Below are positions 33,671-44,100 of a stretch of DNA of 64,000 nt, piece by piece. The DNA lies in NCBI GenBank assembly GCA_014529385.2, contig CM043966.1, positions 97,878,587 to 97,942,586 of the forward strand, in the 5' to 3' direction. The notes under the pieces are model-generated. The model did not search any database. It was not told the DNA's origin and saw nothing but the letters and a program-made list of their open reading frames with translations. How positions within the stretch are numbered: position 1 is the first letter of the stretch; every line of letters starts with the position of its first letter. The position numbers were made by a program, and so were the translations under genes. The stretch is from Adiantum capillus-veneris. Taxonomy: Eukaryota; Streptophyta; Polypodiopsida; Polypodiales; Pteridaceae.

Positions 33671-34667
33671 TTCATTGCGGTGGCTTGTGTCACTTGCATT
33701 TTCAATGATAGTTTCATCCTGTCACCTTTTGCAGGTGGTATTCTTCTTGTAAAGAACACCTTAGCTGACCAAACATCATTTTTCTGCTTCCAATACTCCA
33801 TGATTTGTTTGTATTCACTATCATTTGTCACTATAGGTTGTCCATAACGATTAGAAGCAATTAAATCACGCACATCCCTTCTCTCATCAAGCTGAATCAA
33901 GTATGGCAGTAGCTCCTCCAAGAGCATATTGTCAACCATCTTCTCAGCATCAAATTGTGGTGGAAAAATGCAATTGTTTGCTGGTGAAATACATCCCTTG
34001 TAAGGAGAGTCATCAATAAGCACTGTTCTTTGTGGATCACATTCAAACCCCATGGCAATTTTGGCTAGAGGCTTGAACATTGCCTCAACGTTTGGATTGT
34101 CGGGTCTAAACAATTTTTGAGTTTGAGCGGTGTAGCAAACATCTTGCGACCAAATTGCAAAGAAAGGCAATGTATCCTCAGCTAAGTTGTTTAGTGCTGC
34201 AAGGATTTGATACACATTATTCCTAGTAGCTGTCGACCAAATTGCAACATTAAACCTTTGTAAAATAGTCTTCAAGAATTGGATGCAACCTGGCCTGAGT
34301 ATAATATATCTTTTTGAATCCATTTGCACTGAGTTGTGGTGTGAGGATGGTTGAGGGGAACGTTTCAACAATAGACCATTTAAATCCAATATAATTGTAA
34401 GCATGGATTTCTCAACATCTACGCTACATGACGTAGTACCAATTGGCAATAGCTCGTGAGTGGACTTTTCAGTCTCTTTTGATGTATGTTGCATTTTTGA
34501 AGCATCGATTTCTTGGTTCTCATTATTGGAAGCTTGCTCAAGTTGCACAACACTAGACTCTAGTATAGAAATATCATCCATCTTGGGCACTTTAGAAACC
34601 ATAGAATCTATGGATTCTATAGTTGTTGACTGAACCATAGGAGCATTATCCATCCCAGTTTGTGAAT
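33667..34667 (-). CDS. FCP1/NIF-like HAD-fold domain protein (first paralogue)
   Basis: The exon follows the acceptor GTGTTTTCTTAG; the first ATG is at 34653, giving 328 residues to the stop. Residues 1-80 are acidic and Ser/Glu rich. The FCP1-homology domain follows: IILDLNGLLLK (motif I, residues 88-97), FNVAIWSTATRNN (motif II, Trp-Ser-Thr, 134-146) and TVLIDDSPYKG (the Asp-Asp block, 210-220). Canonical phosphatases have DxDx(T/V); here the second Asp is Asn (DLNG), a form that many plant NIF proteins share as I recall, so catalysis is uncertain. In active enzymes this domain dephosphorylates the RNA polymerase II tail or other Ser/Thr targets. It is on the same strand as the ParB-like and SET coding regions upstream, with satellite-bearing introns or spacers between. 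Confidence 0.8.
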
Positions 34668-34683
34668 CTAAGAAAACACACAC

Positions 34684-35309
34684 ACAAATGGTATCTCAAA
34701 ACCACTAGAATTTTATTCACCATATTTATATGTAGAACTCCTAGTAAGAAATTTATTTAAGGTAAAGTCGTTGTTAGAATCCTTGCAACCATTTTCAGCA
34801 TTCGTACACCAAACACCACTTGTCTAAAATACAATCTACTAACTCAACATTTTCCATCCTACACTTTATTAAAGATGAGTACTTAAAGTGAAAACTAAAA
34901 GCCACCCTTGTTGAGGAAACATGGATACAAGGTCCACCAAATGTCCAACCTAGACTACAAGAAAATAATTAGAGATTTGGCTTAGATTTGGATTCAAAGG
35001 CCACCACTTATTCAAGTAAGATAACTCCACTTGTTTAAGACAGTAATGTTTGAAGCCCCACCACTTGTCCAACCTAGACATTGATTAAATTTTGGTAAGA
35101 TTTATCACAAATCTAGAGTAGAATCAAGATTCTATGGCCAAGGTAGTCAAATATGTTAGACAACACACAAAGCATAAGAGCACTCTAGATTCTCGTTGAG
35201 CATAAACTAAACAATAATCAAATGTTATATTCACTTGAGATTTCATCCATGAAAAATGAAAATGATGCATGTACTTGAGATTTCCATCCATGTACAATAC
35301 TTTACAATG
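34684..35309. other. Spacer or intron with isolated satellite cores
   Basis: Contains single forward-oriented core remnants near 34929 and 35060. No coding frame is supported. Confidence 0.5.
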
Positions 35310-35867
35310 TCAAGTAAAGTTATAGTCAGCAAACAACTCTTCTCCTGCTTCAACTTGACAAATAGTCTCAATGCATACATGGCCATATTCTTCTGACTTG
35401 ATGTGTGAAGAGGTGCATTTATGCCAAGGTGGCAAAATTTGGATCAAATGTATAGCGTACGTTGGGACAGACATTTGTACTGTGAGAACTATTTATATAG
35501 CCCGACACGTTTCCTTCTTCTACACAACCAATAATGTATGATTGATCTTCCTCTTCTTCTATGTTTGGATCCTCTAGAAGAGAATATTTATAAGCTCTTG
35601 GAAAAATTTTGCATATCTTTTTCCAGTCTTGAAATCTATACTTATGCCCTCCATAGTTTAGAATAGTCAAACCACTTTCCAGGGTAGTATGCACAAATAG
35701 CCCATAACCAGCTCCTTCAATACATGAAAGTCGCACTTCAAAATCCACACCGTTAATATGGAAAATTACATCTTTGGGAATAGGAAAAGTTGGTGTCCCA
35801 AAAGGATCTTCATGCCAATCATAGTGTGAAATACATCTAGTTTTTATATCACTTAACTCCTTTGTGT
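35310..35867 (-). pseudogene. SET-domain exon with a single-base frameshift
   Basis: The acceptor TTCTTTTTGCAG precedes 35867 and the frame opens TKELSDIKTRCISHYDWHED. The SET core follows: EVRLSCIEGAGYGLFV, LESGLTILNYGG and the cofactor/substrate block GYINSSHSTNVCPNVRYTF, matching the usual N-H-S-C-x-P-N pattern with N-S-S-H-S. A TAA ends this frame at 35419. In the next frame, the expected C-terminal half continues: HVCIETICQVEAGEELFADY and a stop at 35310. A one-base shift near 35420-35430 therefore splits the domain. SET proteins methylate lysines, mostly on histones. The splice phase from the upstream exon (two bases left over) does not fit this exon, so it may be a separate gene or a small exon is missing. 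Confidence 0.7.
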
Positions 35868-38448
35868 CTGCAAAAAGAAGAAAATATTATGCATAAAATA
35901 ATGACAATATCAAAGAAAGATATCATTATTTTATAGTCCAATAGGTCCATTGTATGGAAGACTTAGAGTGCCTCTTACATGGTGCCTCCAAGGTTTCCAA
36001 AAAATAAAATCATTGGAAAAAAAAGGCCACTGTGTCTCCAATCTATTGCCCATTTGAAGCATAGAGAGAACCAAGGTCCACCACTTGTCCAAGCTAGACA
36101 TGGAGCATTGACACAAGATCCAACACTTATCCAAGAACCCTATAGTATATGTGGTAACATGGGATGCATTGATGCAACAAAAGTAGTCTAGCCTCCTCAT
36201 CCATCTCTTTTTTCTTGTAGCCTAGAGGGATTAGTTTCAAGGTCTATCACTAGTCAAAAACTACACATAGAACATTGATACAAGGTTCCACCACATGTGA
36301 AACCTATCATCTCTAGTAGCATGGATGGTTTGATATCAAGGTTCATGCGTGTCCTACCTATACTCTATTGTAGCATATAGATTCTGGTTTGGTGGTACTA
36401 CACTTGTCCAAACTTGGCTTGTTGTTGATATCTGGAGGTAATCAAGGGTCCTCCACTTGTCCAAGTTAGGCATATAAAAACAATTGCAAGGTCCACCATG
36501 TGTACAACATATGATTGATTATAGCATGCATGGTCTTATTTTCATGGGCAACCATCTTCTCTCCAACATGTGTCCAACCTCGGCTCCATTGAAGCATGGA
36601 GAGAAGCAAGGTCCACCACTTATCAAAGCTATTATTTTCTCCCAGTGCTTTCAAAACCCATAATACGTTACATGCATGTATTCTTGTTTCAAGGTCCACC
36701 ACTTGGCTAAGATTGGATCCATTGAAACATAAAGAGAAGCAAGCTCTACCATTTGTCCAAGCTAGGTGCCATTGAAACATGAAAACCCCATAATATGTTG
36801 TATACGGGGGGGTTTTTCAAGTCTACCACTTGTCTAAGCTATGGTCCATTGGAACATGGAGAGAAGCAAAGCTCCACCACTTTTCTAAGCTAGGATCCAT
36901 TGAAACATGGAGAGAAGCAAGCTCCATTGTTTGTCTAAGCTAGGCTCCATTGGAACATGGAGAAAACAAGCTCCACCACTTGCCTATTATTGCATAGAGA
37001 TTCTGGTTTGAAGGTCCACCACTTGTCCAACCTTGCCTTCATGTATGGAGATAATCAAGAGTGCAATGCTTCTCTAAGCTAGGGACATAAAAGAGTTTCA
37101 AGGTCCACTACATATACGATCTATGATGGGTTGTAGCATGGGAGGTTTCATTTTAAGGTTGACCACTTCTCCAGCTCCGCTTGTCCAACCTCAGATCCAT
37201 TGAAGAATGGAGAATAAAGGTGTACCAACTCTCCAAAATAGGCAAGACAATCTCTATAAAACCCATGAATTGTTAATATATGCTATGCTGTGGAGTTTTG
37301 TTTGAAGTTCCACTCCTTATCCAAGCTACAATCCATTGAAGCATGAAATAAGTAAGATATATCTCTAGTCCAAGATAGGATCCATTGAAACATAGAGAGA
37401 ATCAAGGTCCACCACTTGTCCAAGCTATGCATGGGTAATTGATATAAGGACCACTACGTTTTCACCTATACTATGCTCTATCATGGATGGTTTCATATAC
37501 CACCAATTTTCCAACCTATTTAGTAGGTTGTATTATGGGGGTTTGGTTTCAAGGTACTTCACTTGTCTAAGGTGGGTTCCATTGAACCATGGAGAGAAAC
37601 TATGTCTACCACTTGTCCGAAATATGCTCCTTTAAAACATAAAAACAAGGTCCACCACTTGTCCAAGCTAAAGTTTCTCTCCATTGAAGCATGGAGAGAA
37701 ACAAGGTCTACCACCTGTCCAAAATATGCTCCATTGAAACATAAAAGCAAGGTCCACCACTTGTCCAAGCTAATATAACAAATGGGTGTTGGTTACAAGG
37801 TGTACCACACTTGTCTAAACTAGTCTTCATGCAAGGTCTACCACATGTCCAAGCTATATGAGCTTGGTTTGAAGGTCTACCACACCTCTTGAAATTAGGA
37901 TCCATGTAAGGTCCACCTTTTGTCAAGCTATGCATTTAATGAGTACTAAAACTAAGTAAATTGCAGTACTTAAATACCTTTCCAAGCTCATTAAGATTTT
38001 GGTCTCTAAGGCCACCACCACATGTCTAATCTATGCTCTAATTGATTACTTATGCTAGTTCTCAAAGTCCAAACATAAGCTCCCTTCTAGCAAGGTTAGT
38101 TTAAATTTAGGCTCCAACACCTGTCTAAGCTAGGTTCAATTTATGAAGCATCACCATTTAACCATGCTACGATCTAATGTATCATATCAAGGGGTATTGA
38201 TAAAAGGTCCAAAACTTATTGAGTTCAAGCTCTTAAGTAATTAAGTCTTTGTGAGTATTAAATGTTATAGTTTTAGTCTACAGATCCACCATTCAAAAAC
38301 TCAAGTAATTTACTATTTACATTCAAACCTTGAATGCTTGAGATAAAAAATACAAACTCAATCAATACTATATAAAGCAAAATCTAACATTAAGAGTATC
38401 AAATCAGTAACAAGAAACACTAACATGCACAAGAAACTCAAAACATAC
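35868..38448. repeat. Intron or spacer filled with scattered satellite cores
   Basis: Between the SET exon and the donor at 38448, forward-oriented cores (GGTCCACCACTTGTCC and variants) recur from about 36068 to 37930. They are mixed with CATTGAAACATGGAGAG segments but lack the regular long unit. This is an older, scrambled part of the same satellite family. Open frames here are translations of the repeat. Confidence 0.85.
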
Positions 38449-41110
38449 GTGTCTCCATTTCCAAAAAGTCCTCCATTGACAGAGGATGTTGTTGTTGTTG
38501 TTCTTCTTCTTCTTCTTTGTGGAGAGCACTCCTCTGTAACAGGCACAATGTCGCCTGATTGCGAAGTGGATTGTTGAAGTCCAGCCCATTTTTCTATATC
38601 TTCATGAGACTTAACAAAGTCTAGCAGCATGGTCTCCACGCTTTTTGCCTCCTCCACACTATCAATTAAGCAGATAACTTCTTTTTTCTGTTGTATTCCT
38701 TCTTGTGCAACCAAGGAGCCATCACCAAAAACATCAACAAGCTTGCGGTCTTCAAAACAATATGTACGAATGTAGTGCTTGACCAAAGCTCTTTTTTTGG
38801 CCTCCAAATATTGCAAATCTGACATATCGTTATCTGCTACTTGAAGAAAAGAACAATCAATTGGCATGGGATGTTCCTCTGATCTTCTTCTCAGGTCTTC
38901 AAATGCATTGCCTTGTCCCAAGAAGGCAATAACTGTTAGGAATTGAATTGCTCCTTTGCAAGGAGCTGATGGAAAGTGATGCAATGCACCACAACAATGG
39001 TAGCTCAGATTATCTCCCATGGCGTGAAAGGCACATTGCAATTTTGTGAAGTTAGTGAAATCCACAAATGCAAGAAAGACAAATCCAGGATCTGTTGACC
39101 CTCCAGCAATAGCCAAGATCCCATCCAAAGCATTGTTAAATGTCTCCTCACTCCACTTCAAATTGCCTCCAACGTTTTTTGTCATATCTAAAACACATAA
39201 GCCAATAGGCACTTTATTATTGAAGTGGCGCATCAAGTAGAGATTGCCTTCCATTTGTAGGCTCACCACATAGATTGACCATGGCAAATCTCTAGGCTCA
39301 GTTTTCTCCTTTTGAAGGTGAATTGCCCATTGCATGTATTTTATTGCTCCATCTGGAAAAGCCATTTTCTTTGTTCCACGCGTCAAACTAGATCTGATCC
39401 ATTCCTCGCATAGCATTAAAATTGTTTTATAAACAACATCATTGATGTTATACATTTTGACCACCTCCTCCCAGTCTTTACATGGTGAAGACTCATTCAA
39501 ATTGTTGAAGCCTTCAAGAAGTGCATCTTGAATCAATTTGTCTTGCTTCAACTGCTTGATTCGATCATACATGTCAGTTGCATCACCATCCTTTGCACTC
39601 TTTGACAGTAAAATCTTCTCATCTCTAATCTCTTCTTGAATAGTCTTTACCTCTGATTCCTCAAGGCCACAAAGGTATCTAAATACAGTTGTTGGGGGTT
39701 TCTTATTCTCCTCTTCTAGATTTTCAATGATTTCTATCCAGCAATCATAAACTAAATCAGAGTACGTGACCATGTGTGCCTGTTTAGCAATCCAACTTGC
39801 TGCTGCACTCATTCTTGCCAATCGAAGAAAAGCCTAAAAAGAAATAGAGAAATAATTAAACTATTGAGCAAGATTTGTTAATTAAACACTATCAAAAAGA
39901 CAAAGAAAATAACTTACATCCCATCCGGCACGAGATGCATGTCCCTCTGCAATTCCACTTGCTGCCTTTGGTGGTCGTCCTGAGAAGATCCATTGACTCC
40001 GTAAATGTCTCAATATTTGGCTGTAAGGTTGCTTGACATACAATGCCTGAGCCTCCTCATTTGCAATGGCAGATATAGCAGTTGCAACAAATGGAGGAGC
40101 ATTCACAACAATGCGAGCCTTTCTAAATTTATACACGCTAATCAGTCTTTCAAAGATCTCTTTGTTGTTTTGTTCATTGTGAAGCAAAACTTTTGCAGCA
40201 TAGATTGAATGCTGCCCATCAAGAATCCAATAATGATAATCTTTAATTTTTTGCTCCTCTACCTCTTCTACTGCCAAAGGAGTCCCCTTCTTTGATTTTG
40301 CATTTCGAACAGGCATCAAATATGCACATGCTGCAGGCTTGGTCGTACTCCGTGAAAATCCAAATAACACACTTTCAGCGTGTTTTTTATCCATAATACG
40401 TGCATTATAGTGATCAGGAGCAAGCCAACAATTTTGAATAGGGATATCAAATTCCCTATATTGGAAAGGAAAATAATTTATGTACTTATTCATTCCACCT
40501 GTATCTTTTTCTTGTCCTTTCATGGCCTCAGCTTCTAAAACATCTGGATCCACAATTCTCATCTTTGACATTGAACCCTCTGTTGATGAGGATGCCAAAG
40601 ATGCCTTGTCTACATCCAAAATGGAACTAGTTCGCTTAGCTTCTACTTTCTGCACTTTTGCTTGCTTCTTTGTGGATGGTGGTCGTGAAGCTTTCACCTT
40701 TTTTCGTTGTAGTGTGGCAATGATGGAGCTTTGAAGTTGATCTGCTGTGATATTTGGATTTGATTCTGCAAACTTCCATCCTCGAGAAAACATTGTCTCT
40801 TCTTTGTTTCTAGACATGCGCTCCAATGCATATGCTCCTGGAGATAGTTGAAATTCTAGATTCATTGGAACTAGAATGTCAATGCATTCCACCTCTGGAT
40901 GACTATCAACTACAGAGACAGATGCTTCCACAACTTGTCCAACATCTTCAAACAAGCTGTCATTCTCCTTTTTGGCAATAAATAGATGCACCTTATGAAA
41001 TTGTGCACCCTCTATACCATGTATGTCCAAATACCATTTCCTAAGATCATTGCAAGTATAGTCAACTGAGACAGCAACCCTTGCAACCTGTTTTTTTGGA
41101 GCCATCTTTC
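38449..41110 (-). CDS. ParB-like and DNA-methyltransferase-like two-exon protein
   Basis: Exon 1 is 41110-39918: the acceptor TTTTTTTTGTTTCAG precedes a short leader and ATG 41105, and the donor is GTAAGTTATT. Exon 2 is 39833-38449: the acceptor is TTTCTTTTTAG and the donor GTATGTTTTG. They join in phase 0 to give about 857 residues. Residues 1-130 are unassigned, and a basic Ser/Lys linker follows. A ParB/sulfiredoxin-like region lies at about 205-310 with YWILDGQHSIYAAKVL, where DGQHS (296-300) stands for the family's D-G-x-H-R. Exon 2 shows the order of a beta-class N4/N6 DNA methyltransferase: CVLDMTKNVGGN (about 608-620), where DPPY/DPPW would be expected, then VDVFGDGSLVAQEG (about 762-774), like the glycine-rich cofactor loop. 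A low-complexity Arg/Thr stretch follows. ParB plus methyltransferase is a bacterial/phage combination; transfer or a mobile origin is inference. The acceptor implies another exon upstream. Confidence 0.7.
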
Positions 41111-41149
41111 CTGAAACAAAAAAAACCAAATGTTATTTTAACATATACT

Positions 41150-44100
41150 TTTTTGTAATGGATTAAGTTTGTGTGAATACAAGTTCCACCACTTGTTCAA
41201 GCTAGATCTAAGCAAGTATACATAGTGATCATTTAAGCTAGTAAACTAAGGGAAGGGAGAAGTAAGGTCCACCACTTGTCCAAGCTCAGCTCTAGACAAC
41301 ATGGAGAGATTCGAGGTCTACTAATTGTCTAATATAGGCTAACTATATTGAAACATAGAGAGAAGCAAAGGTCCACCACTTGTCCAATCTAGGGTCCATT
41401 GAAACATGGAGAGAAGGATGCTCCACCATTTGTCCAAAATAGGCTCCATTGAAACATGAAGAGAAGCAAGATGCACCATGTCTTTGAGATGCTAGGCTCC
41501 ATTGAAATACCTTAAACCCATGATATTTTGTATATGTGGGGTTTAAATTCAAGGTCCACCACTTGTCCAACCTATTATCCCTAGTAGCATGAGTGGTTTG
41601 GTCTCAAGATTCACCACTTTTCCACTCTATGTCATTATATTAAGAAGATCTGGGTGTTAAGGTCCACCACTTGTCCAACCTATAAGGCTATATCTTAAAT
41701 GGTATTATTTACCACCACTTGGAATGCACATGATGGGTTTTACATAGGGGTCTGGTTCCAAGGTCCACCACTTGTCCAAGCTAACTCTATTGAAACATAG
41801 AGAGAATCAAAGGTCCACCACTTGTCCAAGCTAGGCTCCATTGAAACATGGAGAGAAGGATGCTCCACCATTTGTCCAAGCCAGGTTTGATTGAAACATG
41901 AAGAGAAGCAAGCTGCACCATGTCTCCAAAATGCTAGGCTCCATTGAAATATCTTAAACCCATGATATTTCGTACATGGGGGGTTTACATTCAAGGTCCA
42001 CCACTTGTCCAACCTATTATCACTAGTAGCATGAGTGGTTTGATGTCAAGATTCACCACTTTTCCACTCTATGTCATTATATTAAGAAGATCTGGGTGTT
42101 AAGGTCCACCACTTGTCCAACCTATAAGGCTATATCTTAAAGGGTATTCTTTCTCACCACTTGGAATGACCATGATAGGTTTTACATGGGGGTTTGGTTC
42201 CAAGTTCCACCACTTGTCCAAGCTAACTCTATTGAAACATAGAGAGAAGCAAAGGTCCACCACTTGTCTAAGCTAGGGTCCATTGAAACATGGAGAGAAG
42301 GATGCTCCACCATTTGTCCAAGATAGGCTCCATTGAAACATGAAGAGAAGCAAGCTGCACCATGTCTCCAAGATGCTAAGATCCATTGAAATACCTTAAC
42401 CCACGATATTTTGTACATGGGGAGTTTACATTCAAGGTCCACCACTTGTCCAACCTATTATCTCTAGTAGCATGAGTGGTTTGGTCTCAAGATTCACCAC
42501 TTTTCCACTCTATGTCATTACGTTAAGAAGATCTGGGTGTTAAGGTCGACCACTTGTCCAACCTATAAGGGTATATCTTAAAGGGTATTCTTTCTCACCA
42601 CTTGAAATGTCCATGATATGTTTTACATGGGGGTTTGGCTCCAAGGTCCACCACTTGTCCAAGCTAACTCTATTGAAACATAGAGAGAAACAAAGGTCCA
42701 CCACTTGTCCAAGCTAGGCTCCATTGAAACATGGAGAGAAGGATCCTCTACCATTTGTCGAAGCTAACTCTATTGAAACATGGGGGGTTTACATTCAAGG
42801 TCCACCACTTGTCCAACCTATTAACGCTAGTAGCATGAGTGGTTTGGTCTCAAGATTCACCACTTTTTCACTCTATGTCATTATATTAAGAATATTTGGG
42901 TGTTAAGGTCCACCACTTGTCCAACCTATAAGGCTATATCTTAAGGGTTATTCTTTCTCACCACTTGGAGTGACCATGCATAGGTTTTACATGGGGGTTT
43001 GTTTCAAGGTCCACCACTTGTCCAAGCTAACTCTATTGAAACATAGAGAGAATCAAAGGTCCACCACTTGTCCAAGCTAGGGTCCATTGAAACATGGAGA
43101 GAAGGATGCTCCACCATTTGTCCAAGATACGCTCCATTGAAACATGAAGAGAAGCAAGCTACACCATGTCTCCAAGATGCTAGGCTCCATTGAAATACCT
43201 AAAACCCATGATATTTTGTACATGGGGGGTTTACATTCAAGGTCCACCACTTGTCCAACCTATTATCTCTAGTAGCATGAGTGGTTTGGTCTCAAGATTC
43301 ACCATTTTTCCACTCTATGTCATTATATTAAGAATATCTGGTGCTAAGGTCCACCACTTGTCCAACCTATAAGGCTATATCTTAAACTTTATTCTTTCTC
43401 ACCACTTGGAGTTACCATGATAGGTTTTACATGGGAGTTTGGTTCCAAGGCCCACCACTTGTCCAAGCTAACTCTATTGAAACATAGAGAGAAGCAAAGG
43501 TCCACCACTTGTCCAAGCTAGGCTCCATTGAAACATGGAGAGAAGGATGCTCCACCATTTGTCCAAGATAGGCTCCATTGAAACATGAAGAGAAGCAATC
43601 TGCACCATGTCTCCAAGATGCTAGGCTCCATTGAAATACCTTAAACCCATGATATTTCGTACATGGGGTTTACATTCAAGGTCACCACTTGTCCAAGCTA
43701 TTATCCTTAGTAGCATGAGTGGTTTGGTCTCAAGATTCACCACTTTTCCACTCTATGTCGTTATATTAAGAAGATCTAGGTTTTAAGGTCGACCACTTGT
43801 CCAACCTATAAGGCTAGATCTTAAAGGGTATTATTTCTCACCACTTGGAATGACCATGATATGTTTTACATGGGGGTTTGGTTCCAAGGTCCACCACTTG
43901 TCCAAGCTAACTCTATGGAAACATAGAGAGAAGCAAAGGTCCACACACTTGTCCAAGCTAGGCTCCATTGAGACATTTAGAGAAGGATGATCCCCCATTG
44001 GTGGAAGATAGGCTCCATTGAAACATGAAAAGAAGCAAGTTGCACCATGTCTCCAAGATTCTAGGATCCATTGAAATACCTTAAACCCACGATATTTTTA

